Source: Opitutia bacterium Tous-C4FEB (GTDB taxonomy: Bacteria; Verrucomicrobiota; Verrucomicrobiia; Opitutales; Opitutaceae). From it: a DNA stretch of 64,000 nt. Location: contig NEVA01000004.1 in the NCBI GenBank assembly GCA_002304445.1, positions 1-64,000 on the forward strand, written 5' to 3'. The notes under the pieces are model-generated. The model was not told where the DNA came from and did not search any database. It worked only from the letters and a program-made list of their open reading frames with translations. The position numbers were made by a program, and so were the translations under genes. The first letter of the stretch is position 1; each line of letters begins with the position of its first letter. Positions 7,955 through 15,838 of the stretch are shown here, piece after piece.

Positions 7955-8752
7955 ATGTTGCGACGCGCATTTTCCAGTCTCGGTTGTCCGGAGTTCACTC
8001 TCGATGCGGCGCTCGCGTTGGCCGAAAAACACGGGCTCGACGGTTTCGAGCTGAGGGCGATCGGTGGCACGATTGACCTGCCGGGGTATCTCGCGGCGCA
8101 GTTCGGTTCGCCGGCCGCGCTCGCGGAGAAACTGGGCGAAGCGGCGGGCAAAATCTTGGCGTTGGACACGTCGTTGAAGCTTATCGGCAACACGCCGGCG
8201 GATCGGGCAGGATTTTTGGAATTTCTACCGTGGGCCGAAGCGCTGGGGGTGCCGCGCCTGCGGGTTTTCGACGGTGGCAGTGTGCTCTCGGATGACGCTC
8301 TCGCCGAGGCCGCCGAGACGGTGCGCTGGTGGCAGGCGTTGCGACGCGAGCGCGGGTGGCGGGCGGATTTGATGGTCGAGACGCACGACACCTTGTCCAC
8401 GGCGGATGCGATCCGGCGGTTCGCGCTCGCGGCGCCCGGCTGCGCGGTACTGTGGGATTCGCAGCACACTTGGCTCAAGGGCGGCGAAGATCCCCTCGTG
8501 ACGTGGCCCGCGATCCGCGAGTTCGTCGTGCACGTGCACGTGAAGGACAGCATCGACGTGCCGTCGGCGCGGCACGCGTGGACCTATGTGTTGCCCGGCG
8601 CGGGGCGTTTTCCCATCGCACCCCTGCTCGCCGCCTTGCGCGCCGATGATTTCGCCGGCCCCGTTTCACTCGAATGGGAACGCATGTGGCATCCCTATTT
8701 GCCGTCGCTCGACGAGGCGTTGACGGCGGCGACCGCGAGCCAGTGGTGGTGA
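7955..8752 (+). CDS. Sugar phosphate isomerase/epimerase-like TIM barrel (265 aa)
   Basis: A shorter xylose-isomerase-like barrel. I use the ATG at 7955 (MLRRAFSSLGCPEF) because FSSLGCPE is the usual beginning of this family; the track start at 7937 is a TTG. GGAGG touches the ATG directly, which is too close for a normal ribosome site, so the start is not certain. Metal-site motifs are GFELRAIGG, LMVETHDT, VLWDSQHTW, VHVHVKDS and VSLEWERMW. It is divergent from the 347-aa barrel and converges on the AraC gene, 15 bp apart. It probably epimerises or dehydrates an intermediate of the same pathway. Confidence 0.85.
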   Translation: MLRRAFSSLGCPEFTLDAALALAEKHGLDGFELRAIGGTIDLPGYLAAQFGSPAALAEKLGEAAGKILALDTSLKLIGNTPADRAGFLEFLPWAEALGVPRLRVFDGGSVLSDDALAEAAETVRWWQALRRERGWRADLMVETHDTLSTADAIRRFALAAPGCAVLWDSQHTWLKGGEDPLVTWPAIREFVVHVHVKDSIDVPSARHAWTYVLPGAGRFPIAPLLAALRADDFAGPVSLEWERMWHPYLPSLDEALTAATASQWW

Positions 8753-8767
8753 ACGGAGTTTGGCGCC

Positions 8768-9640
8768 TTAGCGCTTCGCCCCGCGTTCGCGAAACTGCGA
8801 CGGCGTCAGACCGACGCACCGGATAAATGCCCGCGCGAAGACGGTGCCGCTATGGTAGCCCACCTGCGCCGCGATGGCCTCGAGTTTACCGTCGGAGTTT
8901 TCGAGGAGTTCCTGGGCGCGTTGGACGCGGATGTAGGTGAGATGCTCCATCGGAGTGCGGCCGAGCTCGCGGCGGCAGATGCGGCGGAGGTGTTCGGCGC
9001 TGACGGCGCAGCGGGCGGCGAGCGTCGGGAGTTTCCAGTCGGTCGCGAGTTCGCGTCCGACCGTTTCCCAGAGCGCGCCGATGCGTGAATCGCTGCGCCA
9101 TGGGCGGGCGCTGCGTCGGGCGAGGCCGTGCACGAGGCTCACCCAGTGGTGGACCTGCGACGGGTCGCGGTCGCCCGACCATTCATCGCGCAGGCCGGCG
9201 AGAGCGCGGCCGATTTCGAACGCACCCTGTTTGACCAGCAACGGAGACGCGGCGCCGACCAACGGCTTGAGCCAAGAAGGTTCTTCATAACGCACCCAGG
9301 CGAAATCCCAACGCTTGCCGGGCACCGCGTGAAACGCGTTGAGCACGCGCGGCGGGGCCATGCAGAGCGAACCGGCCGTGACGCGCGCCCATTTGCCTTC
9401 GAGCAGGACCCGGCCCTCGCCTGCCAACGTGGCGAGAAAAAAACTGCCCGACGGCGCGAGTCGCACGCGGCGGTAAGGCGCGTGAACCGTGTCGAGACCG
9501 AGCCAAGCGATGCGGTGGGTCTTCAACTCCGGGCACTGCTTCACGTCGACCGCCCAACGCCGGGTGCGAGGCCCGTCGACGGTGGTTTCCTTAAATGGAG
9601 GCGAGGGCGGTTGATCCACGGCGGCAGACTCAAGCGCCAA
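8768..9640 (-). CDS. AraC family transcriptional regulator
   Basis: The 290-aa protein has a cupin-like N-terminal sensing half (about 40-150, with GRVLLEGKWARVTAGSLCMAPP) and a C-terminal double helix-turn-helix (about 195-285). Helix one is TLAARCAVSAEHLRRICRRE; helix two lies in LEAIAAQVGYHSGTVFARAF, followed by GLTPSQFRERG. AraC proteins usually activate a divergent or adjacent sugar operon when the effector binds. Here the divergent neighbour is the TIM-barrel/cupin/ThuA-dehydrogenase run starting at 9799, the most likely target. The start is uncertain: the ORF opens with TTG at 9640, and a GTG at 9619 also fits. Confidence 0.9.
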   Translation of the reverse strand: MALESAAVDQPPSPPFKETTVDGPRTRRWAVDVKQCPELKTHRIAWLGLDTVHAPYRRVRLAPSGSFFLATLAGEGRVLLEGKWARVTAGSLCMAPPRVLNAFHAVPGKRWDFAWVRYEEPSWLKPLVGAASPLLVKQGAFEIGRALAGLRDEWSGDRDPSQVHHWVSLVHGLARRSARPWRSDSRIGALWETVGRELATDWKLPTLAARCAVSAEHLRRICRRELGRTPMEHLTYIRVQRAQELLENSDGKLEAIAAQVGYHSGTVFARAFIRCVGLTPSQFRERGAKR

Positions 9641-9758
9641 GTTGGGGCGCGATGCACGTCAAAATCCGAAGTGGAAATTCGTCACCCGAAGGTGTGTGCT
9701 CGGCGCTTTACCTCCCGCTTCGGAAGGGCAGTTTGAGGGCTTCTCATCCTGCCGTCGA

Positions 9759-9774
9759 AGTACGGCGCCGTACT
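9759..9774. promoter_or_regulatory. 16-bp perfect palindrome between the AraC gene and its divergent operon
   Basis: AGTACGGCGCCGTACT reads the same on both strands and lies 24 bp before the ATG at 9799, in the only divergent gap next to the AraC gene. It is a plausible operator or leader hairpin. AraC proteins more often bind direct repeats, so a different regulator is equally possible. Confidence 0.45.
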
Positions 9775-9798
9775 CACCCGTCTTTCACCTCATCTCTC

Positions 9799-10665
9799 AT
9801 GCCCAATCCCTGGACCGGAAAAGGAAACCCTTACACGCGCGAGGAAGTGCGCGAACGCCTCCGCGCCACGCTCGCCAAGGGCGACGCGATCATCGCCGCC
9901 GGTGCCGGCACCGGCATCAGCGCCAAGTTCATCGAGAAGGGCGGCGCCGATCTGATTATCATCTATAACAGCGGCCGTTTCCGCATGATGGGCCACGGCT
10001 CCACCGCCGGCATGATGGCCTACGGCGACGCCAATGCCATCGCCATGGAGATCGGCGAATACGAGGTGCTCCCCGTCGTTGAAGAAGTCCCTGTTATCTG
10101 CGGCGTCCACGCCACCGATCCGCGCCGGCGGATGTGGCACTGGCTCGGCCAGGTCAAAGAAATGGGTTTCTCCGGCGTGAATAATTTTCCCACCCACACC
10201 ATCGTCGACGGCCATTTCCGCGGCGTGCTCGAAGAGACCGGCATGAGCGTGAAAAAAGAATACGAGATGATCGCTCTCGCGCGGCGGATGGACTTGTTCT
10301 CGGTCGTCTACGTGGGCTCGCCCGAGGAGGCCATCGAGATGGCCAAGGCCGGGGCGGATGCGATCATCGCTCACGTGGGCACGACCGTCGGTGGCAGCAT
10401 CGGGGTGAAGAACGCGCTCGTGAGCTGGGATCACACGATCAAGACCACGCAGGACATCATCGACGCCGCGTCCACGATCCGGAAGGACATCTTCTTCCTT
10501 TGTCACGGCGGCCCCATCAATACGCCTGAAGACGCCGCCCGCGTCATGGCCGCGACTACTTGCGACGGCTTCGTCGGCGCCAGCAGTCTCGAACGCATGG
10601 GCGTCGAGGAGTCTCTCACGAACCTCACGCGCAAATTCAAATCTCTGAAACGCAGTCCAAAGTAG
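9799..10665 (+). CDS. TIM-barrel protein of the phosphoenolpyruvate hydrolase family (Tm-1 C-terminal type)
   Basis: 288 aa from the ATG at 9799; the track start at 9595 adds a low-quality extension over the AraC promoter. The sequence reads as the PEP_hydrolase/TIM-barrel signal-transduction family: AIIAAGAGTGISAKFIEKGG, LIIIYNSGRFRMMG, VICGVHATDPRR, GFSGVNNFPT, AGADAIIAHVGTTVGG, FLCHGGPI. Enzyme activity of the family is not settled. In plants the same domain is the C-terminal half of the tomato Tm-1 protein. The N-terminal half is encoded here by a separate gene at 15839, five kilobases downstream in the same direction. The TAG stop is the first triplet of an interspersed repeat. Confidence 0.85.
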   Translation: MPNPWTGKGNPYTREEVRERLRATLAKGDAIIAAGAGTGISAKFIEKGGADLIIIYNSGRFRMMGHGSTAGMMAYGDANAIAMEIGEYEVLPVVEEVPVICGVHATDPRRRMWHWLGQVKEMGFSGVNNFPTHTIVDGHFRGVLEETGMSVKKEYEMIALARRMDLFSVVYVGSPEEAIEMAKAGADAIIAHVGTTVGGSIGVKNALVSWDHTIKTTQDIIDAASTIRKDIFFLCHGGPINTPEDAARVMAATTCDGFVGASSLERMGVEESLTNLTRKFKSLKRSPK

Positions 10666-10731
10666 GGCAGGGTCTCCGACCCGCCCTCCGCGCCCCGCGA
10701 TCATGCCGGGGCGGGTCAAAGACTCCGCCTA
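10663..10731. repeat. Interspersed GGGCAGGGTC repeat, two opposed copies
   Basis: The first copy, TAGGGCAGGGTCTCCGACCC then GCCCT (10663-10687), begins with the TAG stop of the preceding gene. A second, degenerate inverted copy (GGGGCGGGTCAAAGACTCCG, 10708-10731) follows. The element folds on itself and fills most of the 94-bp gap before the cupin gene. Confidence 0.7.
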
Positions 10732-10759
10732 ACTTTCAACCCCGCATCCGCCCCGCTTC

Positions 10760-11209
10760 ATGACCCCCGACGACCGCCGCTTTGTTCAAATCGCCGACGC
10801 CCTGCGCGAGCCCAACGCCTGGACCAACAACGAGTGGCTTTGCCGCCCCGATCTGGTCGCCGCCGAAAAACTCCTGCTGGTGCGCGCCAACATGGAGCCG
10901 ATGCACTGCCACCCGTTTCACTACCACCTGCACCGCGAGGAAATCATCTACGTGCTTTACGGGCGGGCCGAACAATGGGTGGGCACCGAACACCGCATCT
11001 TGAGCGCCGGTGAGATGGCGCACATCCCAGCCGGCAAGGTCCACGCGACCTACAACCCCCAAGCTGAACCGCTCGTTTTTCTCGCGATCCTTTCTCCCGC
11101 CAAGCTCCCCGCCGAATTGGCGATCGTCCCCGATCCCTTCGACGTTTCCACCCAAGAACCTTGGGCCAGTCTCCGCGACAATCTCCCTGCCTGCAAAACC
11201 CGCTTCTGA
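10760..11209 (+). CDS. Cupin domain protein
   Basis: A 149-aa single-domain cupin. Motif 1 is MHCHPFHYHLHREEIIYVLYG, with the metal-binding His residues and Glu. Motif 2 is LSAGEMAHIPAGKVHATYN, with the distal His. It is cytoplasmic. Small cupins in sugar operons act as keto-sugar isomerases, lyases or effector-binding proteins, and which applies cannot be seen. It lies between the TIM-barrel gene and the large ThuA fusion in a rightward run, with no Shine-Dalgarno sequence and a CT-rich leader (ATCCGCCCCGCTTC before ATG). Confidence 0.85.
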   Translation: MTPDDRRFVQIADALREPNAWTNNEWLCRPDLVAAEKLLLVRANMEPMHCHPFHYHLHREEIIYVLYGRAEQWVGTEHRILSAGEMAHIPAGKVHATYNPQAEPLVFLAILSPAKLPAELAIVPDPFDVSTQEPWASLRDNLPACKTRF

Positions 11210-11230
11210 CCTGCCCAATCCCAATTCTTT

Positions 11231-11345
11231 GAACCGCTAATTTTCGCTCATCCTCGCTAATCTCAGACGCCCATTCCCGCCCCGCCTTGATTCGCCGATC
11301 AGGCGAAGCTTCCGGAATCGAAAATTGAGCAAAAAATTAGCGGTT
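11231..11345. repeat. Inverted repeat with AACCGCTAATTTT arms
   Basis: GAACCGCTAATTTTCGCTCA (11231-11250) is matched by the inverted TGAGCAAAAAATTAGCGGTT (11326-11345) with one inserted base and one change. Inside lies a small hairpin, TTCGCC-GATCA-GGCGAA (11291-11307). The element fills the gap before the ThuA fusion gene and is AT-rich compared with everything around it, which suggests an inserted non-coding element. Confidence 0.7.
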
Positions 11346-11358
11346 AAAAAACTTCCCC

Positions 11359-14300
11359 ATGAAACGCCTCCTCGCCCTCGTCCTCCTCCTCGCGCTTTCC
11401 ACGTCAGCTTTCGCCGCCGCTGCGGCCGCCCCGCTCCGGGTCTTCATCCGTTCGGGCCCGAAAACTCACGGCCCGGGAGCCCACGACCACCCGCGCTTTC
11501 TCGCCGAGTGGGCCCCGCTGCTCAACGCCCGGGGCGCCGTCGCCTCCGGTGGCAACGCCTTTCCGACGGCCGAGCAACTCGCCCAGACCGACGTCCTCGT
11601 GTTTCACTCACCCAACGCCGGCGACATCGCGGCGCCGGATCGCGTTAACCTCGAGGCCTTCGTCGCCCGCGGCGGCGGCATCGTCGTGATTCACGCCGCC
11701 GCCGTCTCGAAGGACACCGACTGGTTCAAGTCCATCATCGGCGGCTCGTGGCGGCACGGCACCACCAAGTTCCTCGAGGCGCCGATGCACCTCTACTTTG
11801 TCGACCGCGCGCATCCGATCACCCGCGATGCCTCCAACTGGCAGATGGACGACGAGATCTACTATGACATGGACGTCTCGCCCGACGCCCACGTCCTCGC
11901 GACCGCCTACACGCCCAAGGCCATCGACACCGGCGGCAGGGGCAACAAAGAGGCGCAAGCCCGCGCCGCCGAAGCCGTCGCGAAGCGCAAGGGTGTCAAT
12001 ATCTACGACCACCAGCCGCAGCTCTGGACCTACGAGCGCACCGTCGCCGGTGGCACCAAACCGTATCGCGCCTTCGTCTCGATCCCCGGTCACTTCTACG
12101 AGAACTTCAACCGCGCCAACTACCGTGCGATTCTCCTGCGCGGCATCGCCTGGGCCGGTCAGCGCGCGAACCCCGACGAATTTTGCCTGCCCGCCGAGCT
12201 CGGCGACACGCTCCGTTATCCCGCGGGCGGCCCGACGCATCCCTCCAAAGCTGCCGCGAAGATTGAAGTTCACCCCGAGTTCAACCTGTCCCTCGTCGCC
12301 GCCGAGCCGCTCATCAACAAGGTCATGAACCTCGACTGGGATGAGCGCGGCCGCCTCTGGGTTTGCGAAACCCCGGAGTATCCCAACGGCCGCCGCGTCC
12401 CCAACGCCCCCGCGCGTTGGCAGGACAGCGGCTCGCTCAAGCCCTTTGTCACCGAACGCGATCCCGAGGACCGCATCTCCATCCTCACCGACACCGATGG
12501 CGACGGCGTCATGGACACGAAGAAAATCTTCGCCGACAAACTCGAGCTCGTTACGAGCTTCGTCCTTTACCGCCGCGGTGTGATCGCCGCCACCGCCCCC
12601 GACATCTGGTATCTCGAAGACACCGACGGTGACGATGTCGCCGACAAACGCACCAAGCTCTACACCGGCCTCGGCATCAACGACACCCACGCCGTCATCA
12701 ACAATCTCCGTTGGAGCCGCGATGGCTGGATCTACGCGACGCACGGTTACTCCCGGGGCGAGGTCACCGGAGCTGACGGCAAAACGAAAATGGGCCCCAT
12801 CACCTCCGGCGTGGTGCGCTTCCGGCCCGACGGTTCGGCCTTCGAGCAATACAGCAGCCGCAACGGCAACACCTGGGGCCTCGATCTTACGTGGGACGGC
12901 CAAGTCTTCTGGACCCAGCCCACGAGCGGCACCGTGTTTTTCCACACGGTTCTACCCGAGGCGATTTTGGCCAAGGGCAAGATCCCCGGCACGACCTCGT
13001 GGAAAGGCATGATCACGAACCAGAGCACGTTTCCCGCGATGACTTGGCCCGAGCAGGCCTATGCACAGATCGACCAAGTCGGCCGCTTCACCGCCGCCGC
13101 CGGTTGCGCGATTTACGAGGGCGGCGCTTGGCCCGCGCCGTGGAACTACAGTTACTTCACCGGCGAACCCACGCTCAATATCGTCCATCACCAATTCGTC
13201 CGTCGCGACGGCGTGAGCTACGACGTCGCCAAGGAAAAGGGCCGCGAGCAGACCGAGTTTATCCGCAGCACCGACCTCTGGTTCCGGCCGATCGAGACCC
13301 GCGTCGGCCCCGACGGCGCGCTCTACGTGGTCGACTTCTACAACCAAGCCGTGATCCACAACGATACCCGCGGCCCGCTGCACGGTCCGGCCAACGCCGC
13401 CGTCCGCCCGGACCGCGATCACTATTTTTCCCGCATCTGGCGAGTGCAGCACAAAGCCGCGGTCGCCCTTCCGGCCGTCACGCTCAACCGCACCGATCTC
13501 ACCGGTCTGCTCCGCGCCATCGAGACGAGCCCGAACGACCACGTCAAAAAAACCGCCCTGCGCCTCGCGCAGGAAAACTTCCCCGCCGCCCCGCAACTCG
13601 CCGCGCTTTCGCGCCCGATGGGCAGTCCCGCCCTCGCGCGCTACGATGCCGCTGCCGCCGCGACGACCGCGTCCGCGCGCGCCGCGATTTTTGCGGAGTT
13701 CGCCGCGGCCACCGATGACTGGACGCGCTCCGCCCTGATCGCCGGCGCCAAGGAAAACTCCACCGAGTTCATCGCCGCCGCGCTGGCCCCGGGAGCTTCC
13801 GGTTCCCTGGCGCCCTTCGTCGCCGCCCTTGCGCCCGCCGTGCCGCCGGCCGCCGCCGCCCGCCTCATCCAAGCCGCCGTCGCGGCCCCGGGCCCGCTCG
13901 CCTCGGCGCTCCTGCGCGGCCTCGTGGAACTGGCTGATAAGATCCCCGCGCTCGACGCCGCGACCTCGGCCGCGTTGCAAAAAATGATCGATGCGCCCGA
14001 TACGGTCGCACCCGCCCTGTTGTTGGCCGCCAAGACCGACAAATCCGGCGCGCTCGCCGCGTCCATGCAGCAAGCCGTGAGTCGTCTCCTCGCCGACTTC
14101 TCCTCGGCCGGCGTGGCCCCCGCCCGGCGCGCCGAGATCGCGCTTTCATTGCTCGCCCTGCCTTCGCACCGCGCCGATGCCCTCGCCAAAATCGGCGCGC
14201 TGCTCGCCGACTCCGTGACCCCCGAGCCGATTAAGAAGAGCCTGTTGGCCACCGTCGGCGATTTGCCCGCGGAGGAATCGGCCGAGGTGCTCATCGCGGC

Positions 14301-15747
14301 ATTCGTGCAATCGAAGTCGCCACTGGTGTTCGATCAGATCTTGAAGAACCCGACATCGGCGCGCGCACTCATCGCGGCCGTGAAGGACAACCGCATCAGT
14401 GCCGCGGCGTTTGGCCCCGGCGACATTGCCCGCTTGCGCACCCACCCCAATACCCGCGTCACCCGCGAAGCCGGCGAAGTCTTCGCCGCGATCAATCCCC
14501 CGAACCCTCAAAAGGACGAACTGATCGCGAAGCTGTTGGCCGACCTCGCGCAGCCCGGCAACCCGGCCGCCGGCCGCATGGTTTTCGCCGCCGCCTGCGC
14601 GATCTGTCACAAACTCGGCGATGTCGGCCTGCGCGACGTCGGTCCGCCTCTCGCCGGCATCGGTTCGCATCCGACCGCCGAATTGCTTGCTCACATCGTC
14701 GATCCCAACCGCCAAGTGGAGCCCAACTATTGGCAGTGGAATATCACCAACAAGAAGGGCGACGTCGCCACCGGCGTGATCGTCAACGAAAACGCCGCCA
14801 GCATCACGCTGCGCAACCAAGGCGGCGACACCGAGATCAAGCTCGCCGACATCGCCACCCGTGAAAATACCCGTCGCTCGCTCATGCCCGAGGGTTTCGA
14901 GGCCCTCGGCGCCAAGGGCCTGCGCGACCTGATCGCTTACCTCGTCGTGAATGCCAAGGCTCCCGCCACCACGAGCGCCGCGCCTGCCGTGGCCGCGCCG
15001 GTCAACGCCGTGGTCGACGCGACGCCAAAAAGCGGAGGCCGGGGCGACTTCCCGTTGCCTGAACCCACGCCCATCGTTTGGGAGCCGGGCAAAACGCGCG
15101 TGTTGATCATCAGCGGCGGCAGTTCGCATAAGTTCTCCGAGTATTTCGGCGTGATCGACGGCGCCACCCTCCGCGCCGCCGGGTTCTCCGTGAACTACAC
15201 GGAAGACCGTGACCAAGCCGCCGCCACTCTGGCCGAGGCCGACGTCGCGCTGATCAGTGTGAATCGGAAATTCTTCGACACGCCCGAATATCGGAAAGCG
15301 CTCTTCGCCTTCGTCGCCGCCGGCAAAGGCATCGTGATGCACCATCCCGGCACCTGGTATGGCTACGCGCAGTGGCCCGAACTCAACGCGCAGATCGTCG
15401 GCGGCGGCGCGCGTGGTCACGACAAGATCGCGAAGTATTCGGTCAACGCATTGAAGCCCGCGCACCCGATCATGAAAAACGTGCCGGCCAGTTTCGAAGT
15501 CGAAGACGAACTCTACTACATCAACGCCGAGCCCGACAAAATTCCGCCCGGCACGGCGCCGATCGAAGTGCTCGCCGAGACTTCGCCCTCGGTGAAATTC
15601 AAAGCTCCGCATCCTGCCGTGTGGATCACCTCGCATCCGAAAGCGCGCATCGTGGGCCTCACCATCGGCCACGACGGCCGCGTCCACGAGCTGCCCGCGT
15701 TCAAAACTCTCCTCACCAACGCCGTCCGTTGGGCCTCCGGAAAGTAG
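11359..15747 (+). CDS. ThuA - PVC-type dehydrogenase - cytochrome c - ThuA fusion protein (1462 aa)
   Basis: An exported giant protein. Order: signal peptide (MKRLLALVLLLALSTSAFA); first ThuA domain, about 25-280 (LRVFIRSGPKTHG, GGIVVIHAAAVS, FVSIPGHFYENF); PVC-type membrane-bound dehydrogenase beta-propeller, about 300-700 (LSLVAAEPLINKVMNLDWDE, DTDGDGVMDTKK, RVGPDGALYVVDFYNQ); an alanine-rich HEAT-like stretch, about 700-1050; a c-type haem site CAICH at 1080-1084; and a second ThuA domain, about 1240-1460 (VLIISGGSSHKFSEYF, GIVMHHPGTWYGYAQWPEL). ThuA in rhizobia works with a Gfo/Idh enzyme on 3-keto-trehalose-type sugars. The propeller-plus-haem part probably oxidises a sugar in the periplasm. 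Two ThuA domains bracketing it is unusual. It is the third gene of the run starting at 9799. Confidence 0.85.
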   Translation: MKRLLALVLLLALSTSAFAAAAAAPLRVFIRSGPKTHGPGAHDHPRFLAEWAPLLNARGAVASGGNAFPTAEQLAQTDVLVFHSPNAGDIAAPDRVNLEAFVARGGGIVVIHAAAVSKDTDWFKSIIGGSWRHGTTKFLEAPMHLYFVDRAHPITRDASNWQMDDEIYYDMDVSPDAHVLATAYTPKAIDTGGRGNKEAQARAAEAVAKRKGVNIYDHQPQLWTYERTVAGGTKPYRAFVSIPGHFYENFNRANYRAILLRGIAWAGQRANPDEFCLPAELGDTLRYPAGGPTHPSKAAAKIEVHPEFNLSLVAAEPLINKVMNLDWDERGRLWVCETPEYPNGRRVPNAPARWQDSGSLKPFVTERDPEDRISILTDTDGDGVMDTKKIFADKLELVTSFVLYRRGVIAATAPDIWYLEDTDGDDVADKRTKLYTGLGINDTHAVINNLRWSRDGWIYATHGYSRGEVTGADGKTKMGPITSGVVRFRPDGSAFEQYSSRNGNTWGLDLTWDGQVFWTQPTSGTVFFHTVLPEAILAKGKIPGTTSWKGMITNQSTFPAMTWPEQAYAQIDQVGRFTAAAGCAIYEGGAWPAPWNYSYFTGEPTLNIVHHQFVRRDGVSYDVAKEKGREQTEFIRSTDLWFRPIETRVGPDGALYVVDFYNQAVIHNDTRGPLHGPANAAVRPDRDHYFSRIWRVQHKAAVALPAVTLNRTDLTGLLRAIETSPNDHVKKTALRLAQENFPAAPQLAALSRPMGSPALARYDAAAAATTASARAAIFAEFAAATDDWTRSALIAGAKENSTEFIAAALAPGASGSLAPFVAALAPAVPPAAAARLIQAAVAAPGPLASALLRGLVELADKIPALDAATSAALQKMIDAPDTVAPALLLAAKTDKSGALAASMQQAVSRLLADFSSAGVAPARRAEIALSLLALPSHRADALAKIGALLADSVTPEPIKKSLLATVGDLPAEESAEVLIAAFVQSKSPLVFDQILKNPTSARALIAAVKDNRISAAAFGPGDIARLRTHPNTRVTREAGEVFAAINPPNPQKDELIAKLLADLAQPGNPAAGRMVFAAACAICHKLGDVGLRDVGPPLAGIGSHPTAELLAHIVDPNRQVEPNYWQWNITNKKGDVATGVIVNENAASITLRNQGGDTEIKLADIATRENTRRSLMPEGFEALGAKGLRDLIAYLVVNAKAPATTSAAPAVAAPVNAVVDATPKSGGRGDFPLPEPTPIVWEPGKTRVLIISGGSSHKFSEYFGVIDGATLRAAGFSVNYTEDRDQAAATLAEADVALISVNRKFFDTPEYRKALFAFVAAGKGIVMHHPGTWYGYAQWPELNAQIVGGGARGHDKIAKYSVNALKPAHPIMKNVPASFEVEDELYYINAEPDKIPPGTAPIEVLAETSPSVKFKAPHPAVWITSHPKARIVGLTIGHDGRVHELPAFKTLLTNAVRWASGK

Positions 15748-15751
15748 CCGT

Positions 15752-15825
15752 GTCATTGCGAGGAGCGCAGCGACGCGGCAATCCAGCTGGATCGCCACAC
15801 CCGGCTCGGCCGGGCTCGCGATGAC
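15752..15825. repeat. Palindromic GTCATTGCGAGGAG element, solitary copy
   Basis: The 74-bp copy runs from GTCATTGCGAGGAGCGCAGC to GCTCGCGATGAC, with GCAATCCAGCTGGATCGC as its centre. It lies 4 bp after the stop codon of the fusion gene. It carries no nuclease gene, so it is a non-autonomous copy of the unit at 3530-4237. Confidence 0.85.
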
Positions 15826-15838
15826 AATTCTTTCAACT

